Shown here one piece after another: positions 24,900 through 33,404 of a stretch of DNA of 35,409 bases. The notes under the pieces are model-generated. The model saw only the letters and a program-made list of their open reading frames with translations. It did not search any database and had not been told where the DNA came from. The stretch is from an uncultured Oscillibacter sp. (lineage in GTDB: Bacteria; Bacillota; Clostridia; Oscillospirales; Oscillospiraceae). Position 1 is the first letter of the stretch. The number at the start of each line of letters is the position of its first letter. Location of the stretch: the NCBI GenBank assembly GCA_910576845.1, contig CAJTJA010000022.1, positions 1 to 35,409 on the forward strand. Reading direction: 5' to 3'. Made by a program: the position numbers and the translations under genes.

Positions 24900-24938
24900 A
24901 AAATGGTCCCTTCCGGTTTTTCGGAGGGGACCATTTTT
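24900..24938 (+). terminator. Rho-independent terminator of the ABC/nag cluster
   Basis: AAAATGGTCCC..TCCG (24900-24915) pairs with CGGA..GGGACCATTTT (24922-24938) and ends in a T-run. It is A-run/stem/T-run symmetric, so possibly bidirectional. It follows the ATPase after 140 bases in which no gene is seen. Confidence 0.85.
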
Positions 24939-24969
24939 AGCTATGGAACCTTTGATTTTTTAAAAACAG

Positions 24970-24998
24970 TTGATTTTTTTCGTTATTTCCTGTAAACT
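24970..24998 (+). promoter_or_regulatory. Promoter of the rhodanese gene
   Basis: TTGATT (24970-24975), 17-base spacer, TAAACT (24993-24998), 41 bases before the ATG. Each box matches four of six consensus positions. Confidence 0.5.
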
Positions 24999-25039
24999 GT
25001 GTCCCAGTCCCTCAAAATTACAAACACAGGAGGCGCCTT

Positions 25040-25465
25040 ATGAGGCAGCTTTTTCTTCTGGCCGCCGTTATCTGCTTCGGCATGGCCATCCTCAAATTTT
25101 ATTCTGCCCGGATGAGCCGCTCCGGCTCTGCCAGCGGAACTCAGGCATCCGCAAATCCCTGGGCCACAATTACCGCCGAAGAAGCCAAGGAGCGATTGGA
25201 CGCTGATCCAGACATTCTCCTTCTGGACGTACGGACTCAGAAGGAATATGACGAAGGTCATATTCCCGGTGCCGTGTGCTTCCCTAATGAAGACATTCAG
25301 CCCGGTCTGCCCATGCCCTTTGAAACGGATGCAGAAATTTTGCTCTATTGCCGCTCTGGCCGCCGCAGCGCCGAAGCGGCAGAGAAACTGGCGGAGATGG
25401 GCTATACCAACATAGCCGACTTCGGAGGCATTCAGGACTGGCCCTATGAAACCGAGGCGGAGTAG
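25040..25465 (+). CDS. Membrane-anchored rhodanese-like protein
   Basis: 141 residues. An N-terminal hydrophobic anchor (about 1-20, MRQLFLLAAVICFGMAILKF) without lipobox Cys, a Ser/Ala-rich linker, then a rhodanese domain (about 42-138). It contains LLLDVRTQKEYDEGHIPGAV and the active-site loop LLYCRSGRRSAEAA, where the catalytic Cys is followed by RSGRRS as in single-domain sulfurtransferases, and ends with GYTNIADFGGIQDWPYE. It could handle sulfane sulfur at the outer face of the membrane. AGGAGG lies 7 bases before the ATG. It appears monocistronic. After its stop an intergenic stretch of 560 bases follows. Confidence 0.85.
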   Translation: MRQLFLLAAVICFGMAILKFYSARMSRSGSASGTQASANPWATITAEEAKERLDADPDILLLDVRTQKEYDEGHIPGAVCFPNEDIQPGLPMPFETDAEILLYCRSGRRSAEAAEKLAEMGYTNIADFGGIQDWPYETEAE

Positions 25466-25841
25466 CCGTTTTCGCAAACAGAATCCCTCCGCCTCTCTTT
25501 ACGGTATCCGCACAAAATTAAAGATTTTCGGGAATATGGAAAATGTACTGAGGCGGGCAATTCCTCGACAGGTATGGTCTGGAACCAAGCAGGATTTTTT
25601 CAAACGGCAGCAGGTTTTCCCTTAGAAGTCTATTTTAAAATCGACCAAACGCCATTCCGGAGCATTCTTTTCCGCTGAAACTATGTTGTTTTCTTTGAAA
25701 ATCCGTCAGGACTCCTGCACCAAATCACCCTTCTTGACAAAAAATCCGCATTTGTCCGGTATTCCGACGGTTTTATAACAGGCTCCGGGAAAGCTTCTCC
25801 CTGGTTCTGGGATAGACGGAATATATGAAAAACTATTCGAC

Positions 25842-25879
25842 AAGCTGAAGCCACGTCGAAAGACGTGGCTTTTCAGCTT
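25842..25879. terminator. Long hairpin in the 560-base gap 25466-26025
   Basis: A near-perfect stem of about 16 bp (AAGCTGAAGCCACGTC pairing with GACGTGGCTTTTCAGCTT, GAAA tetraloop) with a short TTT after it. It is far from the rhodanese stop, so it could end an unrecognised small RNA. The rest of this AT-richer gap shows no gene; a second TTCGACA (25836-25842) touches the stem. Confidence 0.55.
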
Positions 25880-26025
25880 TGCTTAATATTAACAAAAGCG
25901 TCAATAAACTCTTCTCACTGGACAGGGCAGTCATTTCCAGGAATCCTGACTGATTTTAAAAACGACTCTCAGCGTACAGAGAAAAAAATTGCTGATTAAG
26001 CGGTCTGCTATTTTTTTAATAAGGC

Positions 26026-26949
26026 TCAATTCTCCGGAACAGCGTAGATGCCATACACAAAGGGTGTCTCCCGATCCTCCGGGTCCACCAGCTCCGGCAG
26101 GACAGTGATCGAGTTATCCTCCCCGAACTCCACCCGCAAAGTGCCGCTGTGGAGATGGTACGCCTGGGTTTTTTCAGTTCCGTCGGAGGAAATCACCGTT
26201 ACCGTCAGCGTTCCCCCGTCAAAGTAGTCCGCATCCATTTCGGCCTCAGTAGTGATGCCAAGGCCGGTATCAACGGCCATGTCCTCCGGCGGGACCCAGA
26301 AGCCATACCGGGTTTCCGGGTCATAGTCCTCCTGGACGTTCTGGCCTATAGCGTTCATCTCCGGCATATACCATGTGCCGTCGTCCCTCTGGCTGATGGC
26401 AGCGGGTGCCAGACGCCCCTCCGCCATAGCCTGGCGGTACTCCGCCATCTGCTCCTCCGTCAGATTCTCTCGGGATTGGTAGCGGTACAATCCGCCCCGG
26501 TCGATGGAGAGGGACACTTCTGCGATGCTCTCCCCTGTAATCTGAAAGAGGCATCCGGTGAAATCCCCAAATTCCAAGGTAGTGCACCCCTCCCCGACAG
26601 CGAAGGCAATACCGCCGTTCTCCGCCGGGCCGTAAGATGTCTCGGTCATGGCGGCGTAGGCTGTCAGGCCAAAGGTAGGGGTCAAGATTTTGGTCTCCTG
26701 CTCCGCATCCGGAGCGGTACTCCCAGCGAGGCCAGACTCTGCCACAGGCGCAGGCCGTAAGGAAAACCCACCCAGCAGCAATGCCAAGGCACAGGCGGCA
26801 CAGAGCGCTGTCCGCAGGAAGGGCCTTCCCCAGTTTCTCTGCTCCCGATGCGGGACCGCTGCCCGGCGGCGGGCCTCGAACAGCACCCGGTCATTCAGCC
26901 CAGCGGGCGTATGAATGGCTTCCATCAGCTTCCGATACCGATTCTCCAT
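26026..26949 (-). CDS. Putative anti-sigma factor partner of the ECF sigma gene
   Basis: About 307 residues. A short cytoplasmic part (1-45, MENRYRKLMEAIHTPAGLND, then VLFEARRRAAVPHREQRN) is followed by a membrane helix (about 47-64, FLRTALCAACALALLLGGFS). A long extracellular domain with repeated beta strands follows. The N-terminal short helix before the anchor and the location after a sigma gene are typical of membrane anti-sigma factors of Clostridia. The start at 26949 follows AGGAGG by 8 bases and lies 59 bases inside the sigma gene's end in another frame, so translation is coupled. The extracellular domain has no family I can name; it may sense the signal. Confidence 0.72.
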   Translation of the reverse strand: MENRYRKLMEAIHTPAGLNDRVLFEARRRAAVPHREQRNWGRPFLRTALCAACALALLLGGFSLRPAPVAESGLAGSTAPDAEQETKILTPTFGLTAYAAMTETSYGPAENGGIAFAVGEGCTTLEFGDFTGCLFQITGESIAEVSLSIDRGGLYRYQSRENLTEEQMAEYRQAMAEGRLAPAAISQRDDGTWYMPEMNAIGQNVQEDYDPETRYGFWVPPEDMAVDTGLGITTEAEMDADYFDGGTLTVTVISSDGTEKTQAYHLHSGTLRVEFGEDNSITVLPELVDPEDRETPFVYGIYAVPEN

Positions 26950-27424
26950 TGTCAAAACCTCCTAATAAGTTTCGCAGCTCTGCCCGGGCCCGGTGAAGCC
27001 GGCTGCGCACCGTCGCCGCCGGAATACCTAGCATCGTCCCAATTTCATTGTTTTGGTACCCTTCTCCGTAAAAAAGATGAATCGCTGTCCGCAGCTTTTC
27101 CGGCAGGCGGGCCACTGCATCCCACAGCTCCTCTGACCGCTCATCCAAAGGACAGGACATATCCGAAACATCCTCCAGGGACAATGTCCCTCCTCTTCTC
27201 CGCCGAAGCCGTCCCACGTCCGCGCATCGGTTCAGCGCGGCCCGGATCAGCCATGCTTTCAGATGTTCTCCGTCCCAACCGGCAGTCCTCTGTTCCAGCA
27301 GGCGGAGAAACACATCCTGATAAACATCTTCCGCATCCGCAGTATTCTGCAAACGGCACAGCGCCACCCGGTATACTGAATCGCCGTAAGCAGTCATAAC
27401 TCTTTGCAATTCCTGCTCCGTCAT
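26891..27424 (-). CDS. ECF-type RNA polymerase sigma factor
   Basis: 177 residues. Region 2 is MTAYGDSVYRVALCRLQNTA, DAEDVYQDVFLRLLEQRTAG and EHLKAWLIRAALNRCADVGR, i.e. the sigma-70 DxxQDVFLR core. Region 4 is LPEKLRTAIHLFYGEGYQNN, EIGTMLGIPAATVRSRLHRA and RAELRNLLGG with its HTH. The conserved Gln at the end of VYQDVF is intact here, unlike the TAG-interrupted sigma gene near 7.5 kb. AAGGAGGT lies 6 bases before the ATG. It overlaps the anti-sigma gene downstream. Regulon and trigger are unknown. Confidence 0.9.
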   Translation of the reverse strand: MTEQELQRVMTAYGDSVYRVALCRLQNTADAEDVYQDVFLRLLEQRTAGWDGEHLKAWLIRAALNRCADVGRLRRRRGGTLSLEDVSDMSCPLDERSEELWDAVARLPEKLRTAIHLFYGEGYQNNEIGTMLGIPAATVRSRLHRARAELRNLLGGFDNGESVSEADGSHSYARWAE

Positions 27425-27626
27425 GCCGCACCTCCTTTTCTTTTATTGATGACAAAAGACGCCTTTCACTTATAACACGTTTGAAAACCGGCAGGTGTTC
27501 ACTCCATATTCAAATTTTTTGCCGCTGCCGGATAAGGAGAAAACGCTTGCTCTATTTCCTTTTATCTGTTACTCTAAAAACAGGAACTATCCCTCCCCTA
27601 TACGCATAAGGAAAGGAAGCGCCGGC

Positions 27627-28547
27627 ATGAAAGATTTAAAAAGCATCTGTCAGCTCGCGGTAGTCCAGGCCGCTTCTGTCATGTTTGATAAAGCCGCCTG
27701 TGTGGAAAAGGCGGTCCGGCTGATTCAGGAGGCCGCCGGACAGCAGGCAGAACTCATCGTTTTTCCGGAACTATTTATCCCCGGTTACCCTTACGGCATG
27801 ACTTTTGGCTTCACGGTAGGCAGCCGGGAGGCCGGCGGGCGAAAAGACTGGAGCACTTATTATGACAACTCCATTCTGATTCCCGGACCGGAGACAGACC
27901 AGCTCTCTCAGGCCGCCGCGAAAGCTCATGCCTATGTCAGCATCGGCGTCTCCGAGCGGGAACCTCACACCGCCACACTCTACAATTCCAATATCATCTT
28001 CTCTCCCACCGGGGAATTGCTCACCAGGCATCGGAAGCTTAAGCCTACCGGCGCAGAACGAATGGTCTGGGGTGATGCCAATCAGGATTACTTTCCTATC
28101 ACCGATACTCCCTGGGGACCCATGGCCAGTATGATCTGTTGGGAAAGTTACATGCCTCTGGCCCGCGCAGCCTTGTATCAGAAGGGACTGACTTTATACA
28201 TCTCTCCCAATACCAATGACAATGAGGAGTGGCAGGCCACCATCCGCCATATTGCTATTGAGGGCCGCTGCTACTTCATCAACTGCGATATGTATTTCAC
28301 GAGGAATATGTACCCCAGTGGTCTTCACTGCCCTGAAGAAATTGACAATCTGAATAATATTGTCTGCCGGGGCGGAAGCTGTGTCATAGACCCCTATGGT
28401 CATTATGCGGCAGAACCAGTCTGGGACAAAGAACAGATCATTTACGCAAGTCTGGATATGAATCAGGTTCCGGCCAGCCGCATGGAATTCGACCCCTGCG
28501 GACACTACGCAAGGCCCGATATTCTCGAGCTCATTGTTCACGAATAG
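27627..28547 (+). CDS. Nitrilase-family C-N hydrolase (nitrilase/cyanide hydratase type)
   Basis: 306 residues with the complete Glu-Lys-Cys triad: Glu48 in VFPELFIPGYPYGM, Lys near 136 in TRHRKLKPTGAER and Cys171 in MICWESYMPLARAALYQKG. The loops GYPYGMTFGFTVGSRE, GRKDWSTYYDNSI and WQATIRHIAIEGRCYFINCD are those of true nitrilases rather than amidases or ureidopropionases. It would convert organic nitriles (or cyanide) to acids and ammonia. The ATG at 27627 was preferred because AAGGAAG stands about 10 bases before it and the family starts here; an upstream in-frame extension of 44 residues is not conserved-looking. A strong terminator follows. Not usual in gut Clostridia, as far as I know. 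Confidence 0.85.
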   Translation: MKDLKSICQLAVVQAASVMFDKAACVEKAVRLIQEAAGQQAELIVFPELFIPGYPYGMTFGFTVGSREAGGRKDWSTYYDNSILIPGPETDQLSQAAAKAHAYVSIGVSEREPHTATLYNSNIIFSPTGELLTRHRKLKPTGAERMVWGDANQDYFPITDTPWGPMASMICWESYMPLARAALYQKGLTLYISPNTNDNEEWQATIRHIAIEGRCYFINCDMYFTRNMYPSGLHCPEEIDNLNNIVCRGGSCVIDPYGHYAAEPVWDKEQIIYASLDMNQVPASRMEFDPCGHYARPDILELIVHE

Positions 28548-28553
28548 AGGATG

Positions 28554-28582
28554 AAAAAGCGGACGCTTTGCGTCCGCTTTTT
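28554..28582 (+). terminator. Terminator of the nitrilase gene
   Basis: AAAAAGCGGACGC / GCGTCCGCTTTTT with a TTT loop, immediately after the nitrilase stop. It has a strong T-run and is symmetric, so could also serve the minus strand. Confidence 0.9.
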
Positions 28583-28968
28583 CTCTATTTCGGTCTGATT
28601 CCATAGCTTTAAAATCTGCCTGCGAATTTTTCAGCTTCCGGAACAAACGCTTCCAACCTGGTAAACAGCGCTGAAAAAATCCAGCTCCATACTTTACAGT
28701 CAGTGGTCTGCCGGCCTGTGAAAAACACACATCGCCTCTATGAAATCGAGCTAAGTCTGTCTCGCTCGCTCTCCTACCTCCTGGAGCATATTCCCACCAG
28801 AAAGGGACTTCTCCCCTTCCTTCCGAAGGCCGCTGTATAGCCCTTGGGTGGGGCTATGCCGCGGCGGCAGCTTCCCCACCAGTTTTATCTCCGATGCCGC
28901 TTAAAGAGCGGAGTCAGGCTATGCGATGTGCAAAACTCCTTCCGTCCGCTTTTTTCGCAAGCCACAGG
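28583..28968. other. 386-base gap with no recognised gene
   Basis: Between the nitrilase terminator and the end of ychF I see small hairpins (for example ATAGCCC/GGGCTAT at 28837-28857) and a CGTCCGCTTTTTT string at 28944-28956 that repeats one arm of the nitrilase terminator. This could be the tail of an unrecognised transcript. There is no tRNA or known RNA motif that I can identify. Confidence 0.3.
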
Positions 28969-30060
28969 TTAAACATTAAAGCGAAAGTAAATCATATCGC
29001 CATCTTGAACAACATACTCTTTGCCCTCACTTCGGAGCAGTCCCTTTTCCCTGGCGGCAGCAACACTGCCGCAGGCAGCCATATCACTGTAAGCGATAAC
29101 CTCCGCCCGAATGAAGCCCCGTTCAATATCGGAATGGATTTTTCCCGCAGCCTGAGGGGCTTTAGTACCTTTTTTAATCGTCCAGGCCCGGCATTCGTCT
29201 TTGCCATATGTCAGGAAAGAAATCAATCCCAGCAGCGTATAAGAGCACTTGATAAGACGGTCCAGTCCTGATTCCTCCACGCCAATCTCCTCAAGGAACA
29301 GCTGCTTTTCCTCCCCCTCCAGTTCAGCCACGTCCTGCTCTAATTTGGCACAAATAGGCAGCACCTGACTTCCCTCGGCATCAGCAATTTCCCGAACCTG
29401 CTGATAATACCGATTGCTCTCCAAATGGGAAAAGCCGTCCTCGTCGGTGTTGGCAGCATAGATTACCGGCTTTAGTGTCAGCAGTTCACTGGTTCGCAGC
29501 AGGGCCGTGTCATCCTCACTGCATACAAAGGTTCGCGCCAAATTTCCGCCGTCCAAATGCTCCTGAAGAGCGGTAAACAGTTCCAGCTCATGAGCGAACC
29601 TTTTATCGCCTTTCAGCGCCTTTGCCGTCTTTTCCACCCGGCGCTGAACCATTTCCAAATCCGCCATGATCAGTTCCATGTTGATGATGTCAATATCCCG
29701 CCGTGGGTCTGTGGAGCCCTCTACATGGATTACGTTTTCATCGTCAAAACAGCGCACTACATGGACTACCGCGTCTGTTTCCCGGATATTAGCCAGGAAT
29801 TTATTTCCAAGGCCCTCTCCTTTGCTGGCTCCCTTGACCAAGCCGGCAATATCCACAAATTCAATTACCGCCGGGGTTTTCTTATCTGGTTCATACATTT
29901 CCGCCAGTCTATCCAGACGATCATCCGGGACGGCTACCATGCCTACATTGGGGTCAATGGTGCAGAAGGGATAATTGGCGCTCTCGGCGCCTGCATTGGT
30001 AATGGCGTTAAACAGAGTGGACTTCCCGACATTCGGAAGCCCCACGATTCCTAATTTCAT
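28969..30060 (-). CDS. ychF: Redox-regulated ATPase/GTPase YchF
   Basis: 363 residues of the Obg-related YchF/Ola1 family, an ATPase that associates with ribosomes. It starts MKLGIVGLPNVGKSTLFNAI with the G1 loop GLPNVGKST. Next are NYPFCTIDPNVGMVAVPDDR (switch region), FVDIAGLVKGASKGEGLGNK (G3), FLANIRETDAVVHVVRCFDD, then a coiled helical domain and the TGS domain (SFLTYGKDECRAWTIKKGTK) with terminal ERGFIRAEVIAYSD and DGDMIYFRFNV. An in-frame upstream extension of 32 codons is rejected because the family begins at MKLGIVG. AAGGAG lies about 12 bases upstream. The integrase gene lies upstream on the same strand; the mobile remnant therefore abuts the ychF promoter region. Confidence 0.96.
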   Translation of the reverse strand: MKLGIVGLPNVGKSTLFNAITNAGAESANYPFCTIDPNVGMVAVPDDRLDRLAEMYEPDKKTPAVIEFVDIAGLVKGASKGEGLGNKFLANIRETDAVVHVVRCFDDENVIHVEGSTDPRRDIDIINMELIMADLEMVQRRVEKTAKALKGDKRFAHELELFTALQEHLDGGNLARTFVCSEDDTALLRTSELLTLKPVIYAANTDEDGFSHLESNRYYQQVREIADAEGSQVLPICAKLEQDVAELEGEEKQLFLEEIGVEESGLDRLIKCSYTLLGLISFLTYGKDECRAWTIKKGTKAPQAAGKIHSDIERGFIRAEVIAYSDMAACGSVAAAREKGLLRSEGKEYVVQDGDMIYFRFNV

Positions 30061-30199
30061 ATTGCTTTTCGTCTCCTTAAAAAGTCTTGATTTATCAATG
30101 GTTTCCAGGTTTTGCCCCTTTAGATCTTCACCACTACTGTACCATTTCTTCACCATTTTGTCATTAACTTATGTGCAGTTACATTCTGCTGGCCTCAAA

Positions 30200-31381
30200 T
30201 TACCGTGCACCGGCGGTCAGTGAATCATCTGTCACATGCACATATTTATCCATGGTGGTCTGGATACTGGCGTGGCCCAACAGCTTCTGAAGTACCTTCG
30301 GCTGCATTCCGCTCTCGATTGCACGGGTGGCGTAGGTATGTCTCAGCGCGTGCATGCAGAAGCGTTTGATTCCATTCTCATCGCAAATTTTGTAAAGATG
30401 GGCGTCATAGCTGCTATTTTTGCTGGGTTCCCCTGTCCGAAAATTGATAAAGACCAAATCTGTCATAACCAATGTACTATTTTGTCCAGTGTGCCAGTCA
30501 ACATAGGCCAGCGTCTGATTCAGCAGAGGAGATTGTTTCCGAAATTCCTTGGATGCGTGAACCGCTAAGAGGATGTCATATGCTCTCTTCGTGAGTGGGA
30601 TTGTGCGGTAACTGGTAACGGTTTTGGGCGGCCCTGCTCTCCATTCTGTCTGCTTGTGCCGGAACTCCAAAATCTTGTTTACTGTGAGTGCCCGCTTTTC
30701 CCAGTCGATGCAGTCCCAAGTCAAACCAATCAGCTCACCAGTGCGCAGCCCGGTCTCCAAAATAAGTGTATACTGGTAATAATTGTGTGGCCCTTTTGCC
30801 GCTTCCAGAAACTTATCCTGCTCATCAACCGTGATATACTTGATGTCGCTGGGAACGCGCACCGGCTTGGTGTATCTAACCCCGTCCATAGGATGTTTAG
30901 GGATCATACCATTCATCACAGCAGAACGAAACATAGTACCCATAGCGATATAGGTTTGTCGAATAGTTGATCCTGCGTAATCGGCATCCATTCCAATCAG
31001 AATTTTCTTGCAGTGCATGGGTCGCACATCCCGCAGAAGCATCTTGCCAATTACCGACCGAACATTATTTACATACCTTTCACGGTAGTTTCGGCGAGTA
31101 TTAGGGACCAAATCGCCTACAATGTTCTCAATCCAAAACTCAAACCATGCGTCTACTGTCATATCAGGTGACGCACGGTTTTCTTCATGCAACTCAGCAC
31201 TCTGTCCTCCCTGCCTGTCGAGGGCCCGTGCTTCCTCCAGCCAGTTTCTGGCTTCTGGAAGCTTTCGGAAACATTTATCATGCCTTTTCCCTGCCGTGTC
31301 AACAAATCGTGCTAAGTATAACCCATCCTTTCTCTAGCAAATTCCTTTGCCACATTCTTTGCCTTTCAAGTTCTTTCCCAT
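30200..31381 (-). pseudogene. Tn916-type tyrosine integrase with in-frame TAG in the N-terminal arm-binding domain
   Basis: A single frame of 393 codons. An AAAGGAG lies 8 bases before the ATG at 31381. The N-terminal region reads MGKNLKGKECGKGIC-stop-RKDGLYLARFVDTAGKRHD, the arm-site DNA-binding domain of Tn916-like integrases, where Gln is expected at the stop (31334-31336). The core-binding domain (VDAWFEFWIENIVGDLVPNT and onward) and the catalytic domain are intact: LETGLRTGELIGLTW with the first Arg, HALRHTYATRAIESG with HxxR, KLLGHASIQTTMDKYVHV with the second His and nucleophilic Tyr. No ATG or GTG start is seen between the TAG and codon 58 or so (a TTG lies near 31195). Without readthrough the enzyme loses its arm domain. 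No excisionase is recognisable upstream. Confidence 0.85.
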
Positions 31382-31530
31382 AATTCGGCTCCTTTCTCGC
31401 AAAGAAAGGGAGCGCACTACTCCGCCATGAGTATAGCAGATACCGCCCTCTTTCTCAAGCGTTATTTTGCCGCTCTTTTTAATAGGTTATATACATTGTA
31501 ATCCTGATATTAAGATTACTGATTAAGCTG

Positions 31531-32388
31531 GTGCGAAGCGAGCCGTTCATCTCCGGCCTGACAGAAAGCGAGGTGCGGCCTTTCGGTATGGATGTGCTGA
31601 AGTATAAGGACAAATACTATCAGATTTCCGGCCAGCGCATCCCATACCGCTGGGATAAGACGGAGGATGACTGGTTCTTTATCCTCACCCTGTTTGGGAT
31701 TGCCAGCGAGATCGAGACCAACGGCGCCTATATCCCTGGCATCAAGCGGTTGCAGCTGGCAGTGGGTCTGCCGCCGGCGCACTACGGAGCGCAGAACGAA
31801 AAATTCATCCGGTATTTTTCCAGGAGAGGCGTGGTCAGCTTCACCTATCGCGGCAGGCCCTATTCCATCTGCATCGACGATGTGGCCTGCTATCCCCAGT
31901 TCTACGCGGCGGCCTCCATGCTCCAGACATTCACCGCCGTACCCTTGGCGCTAGTGGTTGACATTGGGAGCTACACCATGGACTACATCCGCATCAAAAA
32001 GAGGCGGAGCGATCTGGTGTCCTGCGGCTCCCTGGAAAATGGGGTCATCATGCTCTACAACAAGATCATCTCCAAGGTTCGGGCGGCCCAGGACATCCTT
32101 TTGACCGAGGAGGAAATTGACGCCATTCTCCTGGGACAGTCTGTGCAGGAACTCCAGGCGGTGATCCCGGTGGTGGAGCGTTGTGCCCAGGAATTTGTCT
32201 CCGACCTGCTCAGTGCTCTGCGGGAACATCAGTCGGAGCTGCGCACCGCCACGGTGGTATTCGTGGGCGGCGGCTCCATCCTGATCAAGCGGCACATTGA
32301 GGAATCCGGCAAGGTGGCCCACTCCATGTCTGTTGAGGACATCCGGGCCAACGCCAGGGGCTACGAGATGCTGTATCGGGTGGCCTAG
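31531..32388 (+). pseudogene. ParM/StbA-like actin-type segregation ATPase lacking its N-terminus
   Basis: About 285 residues of an actin-like plasmid-segregation protein. FISGLTESEVRPFGMDVLKY, SGQRIPYRWDKTEDDWFFIL, a long middle with IKRLQLAVGLPPAHYGAQNE, and the phosphate-2/adenosine parts ALVVDIGSYTMDYIRIKKRR and TVVFVGGGSILIKRHIEESG are all recognisable. The protein should begin with a phosphate-1 DHGN-type motif some 15-30 residues earlier. Instead the frame upstream runs into AT-rich non-homologous sequence and a TAG at 31483. The fragment therefore begins at a junction near 31520-31530, where integrase leader meets partition gene. The first usable start is the GTG at 31531, with no clear SD. 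Followed by a ParR-like gene, as in plasmid and ICE parMR pairs. Confidence 0.72.
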
Positions 32389-32405
32389 AACAGCAGATGA
32401 TTGGA

Positions 32406-32790
32406 ATGAGCAAGAAGAAAAAACCTGGGCGGTTCACCTTGCAGTTTAACATAGAAGACCCCAGCAGCGGATGGTGTCGAAACTTCTGGAACAGCAGGGG
32501 CGGCATAAGGCGCAGTTTATTGCCAGCGCCGTTCTGTCATATATCCAGTGTCCGAATCCCCAGGGGCCTGGCAACGGTCCCCCCGCAATAGACGAGGCGG
32601 CGTTGAAGCGGATGCTGTTCACGATTGTGGAGAAGCACCCCCGATTTGCGGGGACAGCTCTCAGTGAGCCGCTGGAGCGGAGGGACCTCCGGTATCGGCC
32701 GCACCTGTTAAGAAGCCGTGGGAGGAAGCTATGGGTGATGACACTTTGAAAGCCATAAACGATACCCCGGCTTTGTTACGGCAGGGATAG
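32406..32790 (+). pseudogene. ParR-like centromere-binding protein gene with two frameshifts
   Basis: The ATG at 32406 opens MSKKKKPGRFTLQFNIEDP, the basic ribbon-helix-helix start expected after ParM. The frame then fails. Restoring one C to the C4 run near 32463 gives QQRMVSKLLEQQGRHKAQ, then FIASAVLSYIQCPNPQGPGN and AALKRMLFTIVEKHPRFAG, which is clearly the same protein. A second one-base loss near 32690 is needed to reach the tail PVKKPWEEAMGDDTLKAIND ending at TAG 32788-32790. Both events look like single-base deletions. The family call (RHH, second gene of parMR) rests on context and the start. It ends just before a strong terminator. Confidence 0.65.
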
Positions 32791-32815
32791 GCAATATCTC
32801 ACATAACAACATTAA

Positions 32816-32862
32816 GGGCATAGGAACACGGGGCTGCGGCCTCGGTTCCTATGCCCGTTTTT
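32816..32862 (+). terminator. Terminator of the parMR remnant
   Basis: A 12-bp stem GGGCATAGGAAC / GTTCCTATGCCC (32816-32827, 32845-32856) with a GC-rich loop and a GT6 tail, 26 bases after the parR stop. Confidence 0.88.
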
Positions 32863-32945
32863 TGTTGTGGCATATTTGCTTGGGAAAGGTGCTTCCCAAC
32901 GAGGGACTGACTAGGGGGGACAAATAAACGAGAGTGAAATTTAAG

Positions 32946-33402
32946 CTATGTTCGGTCAAATTGAGCTGTCTCCAACAGTAAATTTTGAATAATTTTTACT
33001 ACTTCTCCATATTGGCGATCTTCGCTAATCAAAAATCGAACTCGCTCAGCAGCATCCTCAGCATCTGCTACTAAGTTTCCCATATTCAGGTGTTGGAAAA
33101 TTTGCCAATGATCGAGAAAAATCATCAATAGAATAGGCTCTACTCTCGATCTTCTGGAATAGTAAATGTAATATACTCCAGTTTCCCATCAAGTCTTTCA
33201 CATGAAAAGTCCGTAAAAGTGTCGGTTGGACATAAGAAATCCTTATATAAAAACCAATATCTGCTTTCCCAATTTTTATTAGACTGATTACGTTTTAGCA
33301 GCGAAAAAATGACTTCTTTTTGTTTATGTAGCATGGTTCCTGAACATCTTTATCAAAAATGCGCCCTATTCTGATACCACTCATGCCCTGCTGTTCATTC
33401 AT
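32946..33402 (-). pseudogene. Small protein gene of unknown function, two frameshifts
   Basis: Three short pieces on the minus strand read as one protein of about 152 residues if one base is added at about 33336 (a CC that would be CCC) and one at about 33141 (a G). They read MNEQQGMSGIRIGRIFDKDV, QEPMLHKQKEVIFSLLKRNQ, ESRYWFLYKDFLCPTDTFTD, LEYITFTIPEDRE, EPILLMIFLDHWQIFQHLNM, VRFLISEDRQYGEVVKIIQN. Size and acidic, aromatic-rich composition fit the immunity-type proteins found in mobile elements, but I recognise no family. GGGGGGA stands 8 bases before the ATG at 33402, which follows the preceding gene's stop by 2 bases. Whether this is one gene or separate small ORFs is uncertain. Confidence 0.45.
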
Positions 33403-33404
33403 AA

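Noticed and set aside
25836..25842. Second TTCGACA (0A-like) heptamer
   Set aside because: Not in front of a gene; shows that the 7-mer occurs by chance.
28608..28680. Possible fourth MITE copy
   Set aside because: Only about 14 bases (GCCTGCGAA plus T-run) match; no terminal repeats.
28583..28968. RNase P, 6S or SRP RNA gene
   Set aside because: Hairpins exist but none of the conserved core motifs of these RNAs could be found.
30061..30199. Attachment site of the integrative element
   Set aside because: No tRNA end and no matching direct repeat at the far side within the window, so an att site cannot be defined.
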